NCBI GenBank assembly: GCA_035610365.1
Contig: CM069432.1
Location: 22,692,354 to 22,756,353, forward strand
Length of the DNA: 64,000 nucleotides
Direction of reading: 5' to 3'
From: Aquatica leii
Taxonomy: Eukaryota > Arthropoda > Insecta > Coleoptera > Lampyridae
Shown here piece by piece: positions 1 through 12,418 of this stretch. Below the pieces are notes generated by a model. It was given only the letters and a program-made list of their open reading frames with translations. It did no database searches and was not told the origin of the DNA. Position 1 is the first letter of the stretch. Every line of letters starts with the position of its first letter. A program made the translations under genes and the position numbers.

Positions 1-489
1 TATTATTTGTAATTTTACATCAAGTTTTTTATTACTTTCATTTATGTACTACACTTAAATTCAACTTTAAAAAAAGTTTCAATTTAACAATTATGCTAAA
101 TACTTGTTTAAAGTTTACATTAACTGCAATGTTTAGTTTTTTAATTAGCACATAATCACTGATTTGGTTATCAGTAACTATGAGTCGCAGAATAAACTAT
201 TTGTGGAATTTTAAAATTTTTTAGAAACATTTTTGCAACACTTTTATTTTCAAAAAACAAATACAATACAAATTCTGAATACTGGTCAAAAACTGTCATT
301 ACTTTAATTATTTATGTAATCTGTATTTGTATGATAAGTCAAATTATTCACATTGATTTAAAAAAAGAGGTTGGAGTCATTTTTAGTTACACTTGATAAT
401 TAAGATCAGATTGGTTAACTGGGAGGTAAATTTACAACTATCTTCAAAAACATTGTAGAAATTGGAACTAATTTATTAATTTTGGTCAA
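1..489. other. AT-rich spacer, no gene seen
   Basis: No convincing coding frame, RNA gene or repeat was seen. The stretch is rich in A and T homopolymers and ends where the terminal region of the pogo-like element downstream appears to start. Confidence 0.6.
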
Positions 490-3361
490 CTTGGGTGAAC
501 ATAGGGCAACATATATATCTTGGTGACCACCTCTGCAAAGCAGAGGCTTATTGCTAATTCTTTTTCAAAATGGCGGTGTTTTTTATTTTTACTAATCGTT
601 GCGCCCAGATACTCCAAAAAAAGGGGCAACTGGAATGTACTGGGGTATTTCATAGGGAATTTGCATAGTAAAATATGTAGGGCAACAGGAAAGTGTTATA
701 GTAAGTAATAAAGAATCATGAACATTTTTATTTAATTTAACTAAAAGACAATAGGAATGTCGTGGAACTATTGCGGTGTCAATTACATTTGGGAAAACAT
801 AACACTTATTTTTTTGTCTCATACATGACACCTCATAGTCGTTTTGGAATACCTTAGTAATTTGAGAGACAAACGTTTTTCTGGTTTCCTTTTTGGTACC
901 TTCATTGTATATGAAACAACACTCAACAAAATCTTGTTCTTGTAAATGATCACTTGACTTCTTCTCTGTGTCTGTATTTGTGTCCTTCTTGGTAGCAATC
1001 ATCTGGCTTGTAATTACCGTTAATGTTAATATCATCTAGGTCATGTATGCTCTCATCTATTAAATCGTCCTCTTCGTCGATGTAGCATTTTCAATTTTTT
1101 TTTCTAAAGACGACTCACTATCTTCTGAGGAATTTGACAAATTCCTTTTTCTAACATCTGTATTTAGCGTTTTCCTTGCCAGTTTCAACTTGTCCATATT
1201 TCTTTTCGAAGCTTGTTGTTTAATTTTCTTATTTGTTTCTGATGCTTTCTTGTCTTCATCTTCTTGCTTCTTTTTAAAATATTTGAAAGAAGTTATAATT
1301 TCTGCACCTAGGCAAACTCTTTTTCTTTTTGGTCGAGTGTCACGTTTTGTATTATTTCCTGATAATAGTATTTGGGTTAGAATATTCTCAAATGATATAT
1401 TTTGGTCATTAGCTTGTGAAGAAGTTTTTTCTTTATCAGAAATTTCGGAGTCTTGACATGAGGGTTCCACAGTTAACGTTTGCAATTCATTAGATAGACC
1501 AGGGATAGGTTCAAGAGTTAACGTAGAGGATGCTTCAAATGGGTCAGCGATAGGATCAGCAGTAGGCTCGTCTTGTGTCTCATTGTCTGTGGTAGTAGGA
1601 ATTTCTACAGAATTGTTTTTTTGATTTCTATACTTGTTAAGGTCCGACTCCAAAAAAATATTTATCGGTAGTTGATTGCGATCAGTGCCATCAGTTTCAG
1701 CGTTGTAGATTCCGGTTGCACGAAAAGCGTTGATTATATTACTATTTGGCATGTTTTTATATTATTTGTTAAGAATCTGAACAAACTCATTCTTCGAAAT
1801 TCTCCGTCTGGGATTCATCCTCTGCCATTTACAAAGCGCTTTGTCCCAACTGCTTTTCATTCCTTTAAATACTCTTACATCTAGCGATTGAAGTATATGT
1901 GTTGAGTGCGGTGGTAATTTCAAAATTGTAATATTGTTATCCATTGCGTCTTTGATGACATCACAAGTGATATGGGAAACGTGACCGTCAACAATAAGGA
2001 ACACGGGGCGCTCAGACGAAATGTTAGGAATAAAACATTTATTAAACACATTTTGCAAAAATGACTGCAGTTATCCAGCCTCTATCTGATACTGCAAAAG
2101 CAGTTTTATCTAAGGGATCGGATTTCTCAGGCATCATTGACTCTATGACATTCTTTCCTTTAAATATCGAAAGTAAAGGCAGTTTTTGCCCTGAAGCCGA
2201 ACAACAAACTAAAACAGTTGTGTTTTCTCGACCACAAGCCGAAATGGTTCTGGTATACTTAGAACCTATACTACCCAAAACTTTTGCCTTTGACGGGTCA
2301 TTGCAAAAAGAAGTTTCGTCGCAATTATATATTAGGTGGGGTTTGCCCGTTAAATTTAGGTTCTCTACGGTTTTTTCGACTAAATCTATGAACCCGTATA
2401 TTCTCCAGGGATTTTCTTGTTTTTTTCTAGTCGCCTCAACTCCTTGCGGTTTTTTCACAGATAATTTATTCCTGGTACAAAAATTCAAAAACCATTGCTC
2501 ACCTAGTCTACCATCCTTAAACTTTGTGTTTAATTTATTCTTTTTAACGTAAATTTCCACAATGTCTAATACTTCTTCTCGAGATAGTCAGTATCCCCAG
2601 TTCTGCATTTGATTCAGGGTCTTTGCAAGTTCAGTTTCAATTTCAAAACTCATGCAGAATACTCCTCCGCCACCTTTTCCTTCCTTAGCTACAACACCCT
2701 TTGCTTCCCTTGTTCCTTTTACATAATAACGAATTGTTGATTCTGGAACAGCATATCTTCGTGCAGCTGCGTAAATTAATAAGTTGCTATTTTTAACATC
2801 AACTACAGCTTAATGTTGTGCATCTTTTGTATAAACCCCTCCACCTGCACCCTTTGTTGTCTTTCTTTGGTAGTTTCTTACCATACTGGATTGCTAAAGT
2901 ACAAAAAATGGATGTCAAACAAATATAGGGTAACTGGGGGGCTAACTTCCAGTTGCCCATGCATATTACGCCCAGTTACCCCTGAGAGCAATTTATTAGA
3001 AGCAACTGGAAGGTACACTTTGGTGACACTGTTTATATTCCAACACTTAAAATAACACAGACATTATGTTGAATAATCTCCAAATACAGCACATATTCAT
3101 TTAAATGCAAAACTTTTCAAATGTAATACTTACCAAGAGTAAAATACTTAGCGTGTGTAATATGTTGTACTATGACCATCTGAAGAACTTTCATAAAATA
3201 ATATTTTCTGCGATAACAACAGACACTTGCTACTCGACACCGTTTGGTTTTTGTACTACTAGGTAAGGGCAACTGACAATTAAATGGCGGGAGGTTCATC
3301 TTTATAAATGCAATAGAAATAAACATACATTTCAGTTACCCCATACGCCCAGTTACCCAAC
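490..3361 (-). mobile_element. pogo-1: decayed pogo/Tigger-like DNA transposon
   Basis: The unit is defined by a broken minus-strand transposase and by repeated copies of a GGGTAACTGG-type motif at both ends. On the right, copies lie near 2928-2940, 2971-2985, 3330-3342 and 3346-3358, with weaker variants at 2946 and 3265. On the left, variants with GGGCAAC lie near 500-509, 623-633 and 678-690. The outer ends are uncertain: the left TTGGGTGAAC (about 491) and the reverse complement of the right end, TTGGGTAACT, look like eroded terminal inverted repeats, but no clean TA target duplication is visible. Pogo elements are cut-and-paste transposons of the Tc1/mariner-IS630 group. Confidence 0.6.
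592..2812 (-). pseudogene. pogo-1 transposase, broken by stops and frameshifts
   Basis: Reading leftward from about 2812 there is a helix-turn-helix psq-type segment (AAARRYAVPESTIRYYVKG), then an in-frame TGA at 2588-2590, just before the expected LSREEVLDIV stretch. The DDE_1 domain follows, with catalytic-type motifs YNCDETSFCNDP and LIVDGHVSH. The two are in different frames, so a frameshift lies near 2042-2058. A TAA at 1762-1764 separates the DDE core from NIINAFRATGIYN, a conserved post-DDE segment. A further frameshift near 1035-1080 follows an acidic stretch (DEEDDLIDES). The last frame (592-1035) resembles the C-terminal beta domain of these transposases. No active product is possible. 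The family assignment is secure from motif order. A GTAAGT donor near 3126-3131 may mark an upstream 5' exon. Confidence 0.8.
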
Positions 3362-4239
3362 TAGACCTTATTAATTAAGTTTTATGTTTTTGTGGTTATA
3401 GGAAAACTAGAGAAGTTTTGTTACTTAAGTAATAGGTGTATTAATAAAAGTATTTTGAAGACATTGATTAAAAATTAAAAAAAACAAAATGATAATTCTT
3501 ATAAAAAGTCTTATTTGCAACTGGAATTTAAGTAAAGAAAAAAGTTTTACTTTGATTAAATCAAAGTGCATCTTCTAAGAGAAATATAAAAATAACAAAA
3601 ATCAAATTTTTTGAACAAAAAACTGAGTCTATCTGCAAACAAATCGTTAGTACTTTTTTTAATATATTTTTTGATCTGCGACCTGTCTCATTTATGGACA
3701 TTCAGCAATATGTTTAAATAGTTCTTTGAGATCTTTTGTGTTCCAAATCTAGTAACTTAGTCACTTCAAATGTCAGTAAGTTGCAAGAGTATCATGAGCA
3801 CAAGTCTAAGGAAGTTATCCTTTGCTTTAGCAAATCAACTGCAAGCTTATTTCTATAATTAATAAGGTTTTTATATATTGGCATTCTGCTTTTTATTGTT
3901 TTGTAGTTTTAGTGTAGATCTATAGGTCATGGTGCAATCTCTCATTGGTCACGTGCCAAGATGCATTAACTATAATTCTTAACAGTTTAGACTGGAATTT
4001 TTGTAATATTTCTATGTTTGAGTTAGCGGAATTCCATATGCACATAAGCCTTGCGCCTATTAATAAGTGTTTCCTCGAGGTGAGTCTTCTCTAAGTACAA
4101 CCCAATGCATTCAGCTTCTTCGGCTTATGGTACATTAACATTGCTCAGAGCAACCGGTCGAACAAACATTTTCCTGTGTATGTGACATGAACTAACTTTG
4201 TCAGCCATTTTTTAAGCTAAAATGTTATATTGTCCGGGC
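3362..4239. other. AT-rich spacer
   Basis: I see no supported gene. Reading frames are short, and the stretch leads into the 3' part of a LINE fragment on the minus strand. Confidence 0.5.
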
Positions 4240-5462
4240 TTATTTGAAGTCAGGCAGATGCTTTTGAGACATCGTCAGCATATGTGTTTGCTTTACGTCA
4301 TCAGTCATTGGCAAGTCAGCTATAAAGAGAAGGTGTTGTACCCAGGAGACTGCATATACTTCCAGAAAGTTTGAAGTAGCTTCTCCACGTTTTACAAAAA
4401 AATGGCTCGTATCTAAATTTGACATTATAAACGAAGTAATTTATAAGCCAGACTCGTGCCAAACTCGATTAAAGGCTTAAGTGAAAAGGAAATGCCAATG
4501 AGCAGTACTTTTTATTTTTATAATTGTCATACACAACATCTACAAGCCTGTGGATTTGCTCCATTGTGCCATGATTTTTTCCAAATGCAAACTGATTATT
4601 AAGGATTAGCTTTTGGTCTTTAAGTATAGGATACAATCTGTTCAGAAATAGGACACGAAGGGATTTAGAGGTTATTACCAGGAGACTCATAGTAAGGCTT
4701 TGGCTTTTTAGCATTTTTCTTGGCTTTAAAATCATTATTTCAACTACATTTCATTGTGGTAGACATAGTTTTTTCTATATCTTGCATTATATAATTGAGT
4801 CAGTACTATTACTTCTTTGGCGGGTAATTTTGGCAGTTATGCAAATCAAGCTTTTGTATGGCGCCACATACTTTTTTATATTGTTTTAGTAAATCTATTT
4901 ATGGGTGAGTGGAGTTGGTAAGTTTCACTTAACACTTTTGTAGTTCAACTAGTCGCGTCAATATAATTTTCTGGGAGATTAGGATTAGTTTGATTTATAG
5001 CAAAAGTTTTAACCTTTTTTGGTTCACTATTGTCCTATGAATTACTAAATTATGTTGTGGAGGTTCGTATAACTTTGATTGTTTTAATCGCTTTGTTTTT
5101 CACAGAGAATAATCAGTAGCAGGTGTGGCATTTAAGTTCATCATGTATTTTTCAACGTTAAGGTTTTTGTATTCCGTTAGCAGTTTTTTTCGCAACTGCT
5201 GCCATTCTTTTCTCGCAGAACGTTTTTCAGAAATCTTGTCTCTTATCTTTTGTGGACGAATGTTTGCCACAAACTCTATTTGCGTAGGATTTGCCTCCCA
5301 TGCAGATATTTGGATACAATTGTTAAAATGTTCTATTGCTAGCATGTCATCGTCAGTTTTTAGTTGTAGATTTTTATTTAAAGTGGACGAAAAAAGACTG
5401 TGGAAGGAAGACCAATTAGTTTTGTAACTGTGCAATTTACATAGTTTCTGAGTCTTTGTCAC
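4240..5462 (-). pseudogene. Jockey-like LINE fragment (endonuclease-RT linker and reverse transcriptase)
   Basis: Minus-strand order is colinear with Jockey-clade ORF2. At 5462-5100 there is a linker with the IREKRSARKEWQQ-type pattern (here DKISEKRSARKEWQQLRKK) and a preceding HFNNCIQISAWEA. At 4735-4469 there is RT text resembling NRLYPILKD...NNQFAFGKNHGTMEQIHRLV. At about 4425-4245 a GEATSNFLEVYAVSPG stretch (the GVPQGS region) leads to YADDVSK, the catalytic box. The pieces are in different frames with spacers, so several frameshifts and deletions have accumulated. There is no endonuclease domain and no poly-A tail. It is 5' and 3' truncated. Confidence 0.75.
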
Positions 5463-6457
5463 TTCTTTATTTAGAACTAGAAACTAGTACTGCAGATTCA
5501 GCGTGGCACTGCCATTAGGGTGATTTGTACTATAAAATGTATGTCGGAGGCACCGAATATAAGCCTAACTAATTTGTTTGTGTTCCCATAAATTATGTTT
5601 AAAATGTTTAGTCTTTGTAACTTAATAACTCAGAATCAACCCATAAAGGTTGGATATTTTGTAATATTACCTTATATGGACAAGGAACGCGTGTGAAATT
5701 ACAACTTCATGCGAACAGAACGACACTAGCTAGAAAATGTAACTTGTAAGAGGGCAGATTGAAATAATATTTGGTGGTGACAACTTGATAAGATAAAAGA
5801 GCTGGTGTCGGATCGTTTGTTCCAGTGTTGATCATTAAACGTTTATAAATTTATTTTTATATTAATGAAATCAGTTTTGTTTGTTTGTGTTATTGTTTAT
5901 TAATGACTTAGTTTTGAAATTTGTAATCGTAACTTTTGCTATAGTAAATAAATTGTGTAAACGGTCAGTGTGGTGCGTTATTCACTTGTAATACATTGTC
6001 GATGCAGTCTAACCCAGCACAAACGCCCAGCAGAGCCCCTTTTATGTTCGACGCGTCTCTGACATGTATATTTTGGAATATCAAAATAAGTTTTTTTTGG
6101 TAAAGTGTGTTTTGGAAATATGTTGTAACAGCTCATTGGCAATCTAGATGACTAATTTGAGATCAGTGAATCTGTAATTTTGTTTGTTAATGTTATGTGA
6201 GCAGACTGTTTATAGTTGTTAGTTGATTCATCATCTGCTTTAGCGTTTCTATCTTTTTTTTGGCAAAATTTTAATTCTGAGCATTATAGGTCTGTATATT
6301 GTTATACCCTTCCTGTTTTGTCTTGCTACCTACTGACTGTCTCTTGATATCTGGTTTTTCTAGCACTCTATATACATTACACTCTTTGTAGTTTGCTAGA
6401 TGTTTTCGCACTTAAAGAATAGTTATTCTTTAAAAAATCTAATAACATAGTAAGCTT
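5463..6457. other. spacer; no supported gene
   Basis: AT-rich with no domain recognised. A GC-richer patch around 5985-6060 contains a short open frame starting at ATG 6003 (MQSNPAQTPSRAPF) that stops after about 33 codons. It could be the start of an eroded retrotransposon ORF, but nothing else supports it. Confidence 0.4.
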
Positions 6458-6735
6458 ATGTCTAGAGCTACAAAGCGCGTAAATTTCCAACAGCTGAGCG
6501 GGTTTAATAGAAGGCAAATAGTGGGTTTGAGAAAAGCTAGTTTATCATTTAAAAAAATTGTAGCTAGGATAAGTAGAAGTGTGAGTATTGCGGCGTATTG
6601 TTTTCAGGAATGGTTCTAGAAACACCAAACGCAAAAAATAAGAGGTACAAAACGCCGTCTAAAAGCGACATACGGTAAAGATCTCCGACTGGAGATTAAC
6701 GGTAATAAGTTTTGAGCTGCGTTCATAACATCATC
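6458..6735 (+). pseudogene. Tc1-like transposase N-terminal fragment
   Basis: From ATG 6458 the translation (MSRATKRVNFQQLSGFNRRQ, then IVGLRKASLSFKKIVARISR) has the pattern of the first helix-turn-helix of Tc1-like transposases: basic start, short G-containing helix, then an I(V/A)xxxxxS helix. A TAG follows a W-F pair near 6618, and a second basic stretch (GTKRRLKATYGKDLRL) continues after it, resembling the second DNA-binding subdomain. The catalytic domain is absent nearby. It is a fragment, moderately sure at family level. Confidence 0.5.
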
Positions 6736-8171
6736 ATTTTGTGTTTTCGTTCATCTCTGAGCATCAACTGCAATCGTGCAGCGAACAAGTTTGGTGGGAT
6801 CAGGAATAAAGTACAGTAGTTTTTAGTGACAAATCGCAATTTTATATACTATCAACATTTTGTTTCCGACATTCGCCGGGTACTATTTTACGTTTGACGT
6901 CCGCTGCGAGTAGATTGATTTTGGTAGAAACCTTGTCCGTTCAATCGAAAGTAATTTTTTTGTCGTCGTTGCTATTACGCTTATAGCAATTTGAATGTAA
7001 GGAAGATTATTTTCTAAAATTGAAAGAATTAAATAAATTTTCTTTCTACTTAATTAGTAGCAGGTAAATAGACATTCAAGCCATTTTTCTTTTGCTAATT
7101 TAAAGTTCATTACAGCGAAGTTGGCGTAAGGTTAGAATCCTTTCTTTAAACTGAACTTCTAACAGTAAAAGTATTATGCTTTTGCGTTGGTGTCTCATAC
7201 CTAATGGACCGATTTAGCCCGGTATAATATGGTCTCAAGAGTTTTACTCGAATTAGATTTCAATCAGAGGTGGCTACTTGTTTTATTTCTATGGGGTTTA
7301 CTTACGCCTTCAATGTTTTTGACGGTGCTGTTACGTGTTTATCTAGATTTCTTTACCTTAAGCCTTCAGCTTTATTAATTAGCTTTATTACTTCTGTTAA
7401 GCCTTCAGCTACTTTTAGTGTATTTCACAATCATTAATTAAACTTTCAGTCAAGTATACTTTACAGCCTTTAACTTATTTTCACAATTGAGTAATACTGT
7501 TTACGTTGACTTGTATCTTATGAATATTTTAGTAATTTGTGCGTATTCAAGGTCAGTGGTGACTAAAACTTAATCGACATATACAAATTTGCGCTCTTCA
7601 AAAGTGCATTGATAGCAATTATTACCAACTGCTATACTAAGGAGTCTTACGTTTTTATACTAATTTAACGCTTATGCCTCGCTACTCGAGAACTGAATCT
7701 TAGCGACTGCATGTAATTGTTAATGCTTGATTGCTTTTGCTTTATATCATTTTATTATTGATTTTATTATCTATTTGAACGACAAAAGCAGTAGCTTATG
7801 ATTGTTAACGTTTCATCGATATGTCATTTAGTAATTGCGCTTAGCGTTTATAGAAGTTGATTTGTTATTGATTGGAAAATAAACAACCAATTTGTTAGTT
7901 CTCTGGTTAGTAGTTGTTTGCTTTTTTTCTAATTAGTTGACAGTGAATTCATAATTACTCTTGGTGTTGAAGAATTCTATAGGTACCTTTGGAGTGACGC
8001 CTGTTGTTTTCTGTTTTGTATATTATAGCATTGGGTTAACCCACCGACCTCTCAACTAGCCGTGGTTGTTACCAGCAGGACCTAGAACCACAAAAGGTTG
8101 GTAATATACATGACTGTTACGTTCAAAACGTGGAGAAAACACGCGTTCTGCTCTATCTCAAAACTCATCAA
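6736..8171. other. AT-rich spacer without a recognised gene
   Basis: Long frames are absent. The phrase pattern is low in GC with scattered TTTAGC and CTTAAG words. Nothing was assigned in this 1.4-kb stretch. Confidence 0.5.
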
Positions 8172-8243
8172 AATCCATTAGTCCAACAAAACAATGCACG
8201 GCCACATGTAGCTAGAGTTACTTTAAACCACCTCTCTGGAACA
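8172..8243 (+). pseudogene. Tc1/mariner DDE-domain scrap
   Basis: A short frame reads NPLVQQNNARPHVARVTLNH. This matches the very conserved FQQDNARPHxAR block of Tc1-like transposases, with the catalytic D replaced by N. It stops at the point where homology to the neighbouring hAT terminus begins (about 8246), so it looks like target DNA or a captured piece at that junction. Only about 24 codons are present. Confidence 0.55.
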
Positions 8244-8245
8244 CC

Positions 8246-8445
8246 CGTACGTGTCAGCCTCGGGTAAATTTGCAAGCTTTTGTATCTGTCGCGTTTAAAT
8301 TGACAATTATTTAAACGCATGAAATTGAAACGCTGATAATTTGGTTCAAACACAAATTTTCTGAAATTTTAAAGTTAATAAAATAGGTAACTTTTTTGGA
8401 GGGTCATTGACCAAACGACCTAATAGAAAAGCAGCCACTGATCGA
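8246..8445 (-). repeat. hAT terminal region, copy 1 (homologous to 49254-49445)
   Basis: On the minus strand this segment starts CAGTGGCTGCTTTTCTATTA and is about 200 bp homologous to the plus-strand segment beginning CAGTGGCGGCTTCTCTATTA at 49254. Both share the downstream words GTCAATGACCCTCCAAAAA, CGTTTAAATAATTGTCAATT and AGGCTGACACGTAC. CAGTGGCGG starts are typical of ZMYM1-like hAT elements. It sits directly between a Tc1 scrap and BEL-1. No 8-bp target duplication could be identified. Confidence 0.7.
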
Positions 8446-8448
8446 AAG

Positions 8449-11340
8449 GACCCTAGTTTTGACATTTCTAGTCCAACTGATTGTGTAATAGAAGCAGACC
8501 TTTTATCACACATCATTAAAGGAGCACCAATTTCTTTAGGTCCAAATATGCCCATCACTATAAATACTAAATTTAGTCATGTTCTTCTACGACAAGCACC
8601 TACATCATCTGTTGTCATGTCAACCCATTCATTGCAGTTTAACCGCAATCTATCATCACTCACCTCCTTGTGCGATTTAGACCTTTCTGATCTTATCAAA
8701 ACATTTTGGGAAGTGGAGGAACCTTCTCATACGTGACGATTATCCGATGAAGGAAAGTAACGTGAAAAATTTTATTCATGTACCACATCTCGACTCAAAG
8801 ATGGACGTTTTCAAATTAATTCACTATTTAAAAAAATTGCCCTTTTATAGACGACTCGTAACGCATTGCAATAAAGAGATTTATAACTCTCGAACGTAAG
8901 CTTCGCGACCAACCTGAATTTAAACTTTAATATATAAATGCCATGAATGATTACATTAATGGAAATCTCCTGCAACTTATACCAACAAAAGATCAACCAG
9001 TATACTATGTACCTCATCTAGGAGTGTATAAATCAGATCGACATACTAGCAAACTAAGAATAGTATTTGATTGTAGTAGTCGGACATCTTCTGGTCTATC
9101 ATTTAATAATAACCTTATGACAGGTCTAAATGTTCAGTCCACTATACAAGACATAGTTCTTAAGTTTAGATTGTACTCTTTTGTGTTTTTCTGTGACATA
9201 AAACAAATATTTCGCCAGATTAAAGATCATCCCGATGGTCGGAAGAATCTCTGTCTTTTATAGAGAGAAAATGAAAGTCAACCTATTAAAACGTATCTAC
9301 TTAATACCGTAATTTTTAGAGTAACTTGTAGCCTTTATCAGAAGATGGTTATTTATGCCCTTTGGCAGCTTTCTTAGAAAACAGTTTTGTTGACGATTTT
9401 GGCGTAGGAGCTTACAGAAACCTCTTATGGGATCCTAAAAATGATTTGCTTAACTATGTCGCTTAAATGCTTTATGCAACTTTTATGGTTTTTCTCTTCG
9501 ATTGGGACGATTTCTTGTCTGTCCATAAATGATATAAAACATATCAAAATTAGTAGACCTATTAAAGCAACCAGTTACGTATCCTTTCAACTCCATGGTT
9601 TTTCAGATGCTGTAATTTACATTAAGGAAAACAGTAGTTGTTATACTACTCTTACGTTACTGTTGGCCAGCTTCATTAAAAACGCTTTCAATACCTCGAC
9701 TGGAGCTTCTCAGCGCTCATTTATTGACCCAGCTGATGTTTCATTGCAAAACTATACTGAAATCTAAGTACATTTTTTTAATGGACAGATTCCAATATCG
9801 TATTATCATGAATTAAACCATCTCGTTATTTGCTTAAAGTTTTTGTAGCAAATCGGATTTCTCAGATACTTCAATGGTCAGACCCTTCTCAATAGACATG
9901 TCTCAACTGAGTCAAATCCTGCAGACATTGAGTCTAGAGGTGCCGATGCCTCAAACTTGTCAATCTCTACATTATGGTGGCAAGAACCTACATGATTATC
10001 ATGTAAACCAAACTCATGGCCAACTACTTATATTGTAGCCAAACCAAGTCAAAGCAAAAAAGAATTAAAATTTTTGTTTGTATTAGTGCTAGTGCAGACT
10101 CAGTTGATATTTTTCGTTATATTTCTTCTTGGTCAATATCATATCGTGTCATCAATCTCAAAAATATTGCGTACCTTTTCAAAACGCATTTTTGTATCTC
10201 ACATGCAATCATTTCGCAGCACTACATTATCATTATGTTACTACATACAACAACAATCTTTTACAAAAGAAATTGCTAATATTAAACAAGGCCGAATATG
10301 TTCTGGCGGTAGGTTATCATACTCTACCTCATCGTATGTTAAGAAGTATCCTATTTTACTTCTCAAAAGACATCGTTTGGTAACCTTGTTAGTAGACTAT
10401 TATCATCAAGCGTTTTCTCAGGCTGGAATCAATTTGTTAGTCGCTTTTCCGTATAGATCTTATCCGTCAAACAGCTTGTTCGTTCGAGATTTTATCAATG
10501 TATACAGTGTTTTTGAGTAAAACCTAGATCGATCGTTCCTTTAATGAGCTCCTGACATCTTCCAGGATTTCACCTCCATTTTATTAAACAGGAATTGATT
10601 ATGCGGGTCCATTTACAATTAAATCTTCTACGCCTCCGGTCTTAAAACATTATTTATGAATTTTTATATGTTTTGCGACCAAAGCTATTCATATTGAAGT
10701 TGTATATGATCTTAAAACAAATGCCTTTATAGCTACGCTTCAACGTTTTATTAGTCGCCGAGGTTGTCTACGTCATCTTTATTCGGATTGCGGTACAAAT
10801 TATAAAGGTGCAGCAAATCAAATCTGTAAAAATTTTGCTACGTTTCTCAAAACCAAAAAAGTTCAGACTTTAATTTGAAAGTTTTCTTCTCTTCAACAAA
10901 TAGAATTTCATTTTATACCTCCAAATGCTTCTCATCACGGTGACTTGTGAGAGCGTGCAGTTCAGAGCGCAAAACCTCATTAAAAGTATTTTAAATTCTT
11001 TTCTACTGACGCCTATGTCATCAGATCCTAGCAATCTTTCGGTGCTCACCCCTGCACATTTTCTTATAGGCAAACTTATAACAGATTTTCCAAATTCGGC
11101 TTATTCTGAATTACCGATCAATCGCCTACGACATTTTTAACTGCTGCAAGCTTTAACTAGACAATTCTGGCTTAGATTGCAAACAGAATATCTTCCAAGT
11201 CTCCAAACACGTTCCAAATGGACTAGAGAAGTTCCCAATGTAGAAATAAGCGACATGGTCCTTTTTTAGTTTGGTCGCTTGGTCAAATTGTTTGCCCGGA
11301 TTAAAACAGCAAGCGGCGAATATGTTCGTCGTGGTTAAAT
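8449..11340 (+). pseudogene. BEL-1: BEL/Pao pol remnant (protease, RT, RNase H-like, integrase)
   Basis: Order on the plus strand follows BEL/Pao pol. The protease end reads DVLIGADLF-like VIEADLLSHIIKG and SLGPNMPITINTKF at 8449-8620. The linker has LIKTFWEVEEP. The RT (8943-9370) has YYVPHLGVYKSD, KLRIVFDCSSRTSSGLS and FFCDIKQIFRQI. The A17/RNase H-like part has LHGFSDAVIY (about 9590) and NPADIESRG (about 9915). A zinc-binding part has SGGRLSYSTSSY and LLVDYYHQ (10300-10420). The integrase (10590-11130) has YAGPFTIKSST, ATKAIHIEVV, SDCGTNYKGA and TPAHFLIGKL. The terminal stretch reads IKTASGEYVRRG. Many frameshifts and stops. It is 5' truncated exactly at the hAT terminus, so gag and the 5' LTR are missing. 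Confidence 0.85.
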
Positions 11341-11510
11341 TATACCTTTTGTCCATAGAACAATAATTATATTTTTTTAAATTTAAGTTTATTTTTTCTG
11401 TTTGTTCTATCTTATACATATATGTATGTATATATAGATGCGTTTTTCTGTAAATTTGATTTAGAATCATACAATTTAATTTAGCTTATCGTTGCTACTG
11501 AACTTGTTCA

Positions 11511-11530
11511 GGGTGGTCGGTGTTAATTAT
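11511..11530 (+). other. possible polypurine tract / start of BEL-1 3' LTR
   Basis: A G-rich tract GGGTGGTCGG lies 170 bp after the end of BEL-1 pol and is followed immediately by TGTTAATTATT. That is the expected arrangement of polypurine tract and LTR start. No second LTR copy exists in the window to confirm it. The rest of 11341-12173 is AT-rich and shows no gene. Confidence 0.35.
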
Positions 11531-12173
11531 TTTTTCTTTATTGTTTTTTTATTTTCACAACACCATCACACATTTTTCTCAAGTACCACCTGCCCAATTT
11601 TATTCAAATTTTGATCGTTCAAAAATGTTAACGTAATCAATACAAAATATTATTGAAATAGATAAATTATTACAAAAAGTTCTGATTTCTATGCCACTGA
11701 GTATAGTTAAATCTTCGGTACTATCATATATAGTTTTTTATTTTTCTTGTAAACACTAATACAAACTAGAATATTTTTTTGTATTGTTGTTCAAAGATGA
11801 ATGAATGTAAATAATTTATATAAATTACTAAGTCTAAACAAAAGTATTGGATTTAAACAGTAAATTTATAGTAAAAGGCAACAACTTTTTTTTAAATATA
11901 CAAATAAGTTTTAATCTTAAACGATTTTAAATGTAGATTTATATTTTTCACATATTATATTTAGATTTAGCTGGTAGCAAGCTTTCTATTTCTTTTTGTG
12001 CATTTGTGCAACATATTTGATCAATTTTTGCACATTCGTTGTGATTGTAAAATCAATTTGGGAATTAAATAATTAAACGTCAAACTATTGCTCTAAACTA
12101 CTAGGTATAATTGTAACAGAAACTTAACCAACTGTTTAATTTTAAATTTTATTTTATATAAAATAAAATATTG

Positions 12174-12291
12174 TATGCACTATTGGCGTTAATAGATGAT
12201 TACGCCCATAGAGCAACATACATGCCTCGGACCAGAAGCCCTCGAGCTGCATCACGTTGCTCTCCGGGCATAATAACACTCTTAGTGCATA
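12174..12291. repeat. 118-bp foldback (imperfect inverted repeat)
   Basis: The two ends TATGCACTA (12174) and its complement TAGTGCATA (12283-12291) are inverted, as are the inner arms GCCC..AGAGCAAC / GTTGCTCT..GGGC. The loop (about 12220-12245) is GC-rich against an AT-rich background. RNA from either strand could fold into one long hairpin of about 45 bp with bulges. It could be a small palindromic transposon, or a hairpin RNA precursor. The minus strand also has an open frame here, probably incidental. Confidence 0.6.
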
Positions 12292-12418
12292 AATAGCTAT
12301 TGCATTGTGCTCTACCATGATAACTGACTTTATAATTATGTTTTTATTACAATTTAAAAAAAAGAAATTATTTATCAACAAATCTGAATAAACTATAGTG
12401 ACATTGAAATGTACTTAC

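Noticed and set aside
6948-8453. ATCGAAAG at 6948 and 8446 as an 8-bp hAT target duplication
   Set aside because: The left copy is not followed by a hAT end sequence. An 8-mer recurrence in 1.5 kb of biased DNA is not persuasive.
12154-12323. Open minus-strand frame that could be exon 2 of gene A
   Set aside because: It lies mostly within the 118-bp foldback, so openness is probably incidental. The acceptor is only moderate.
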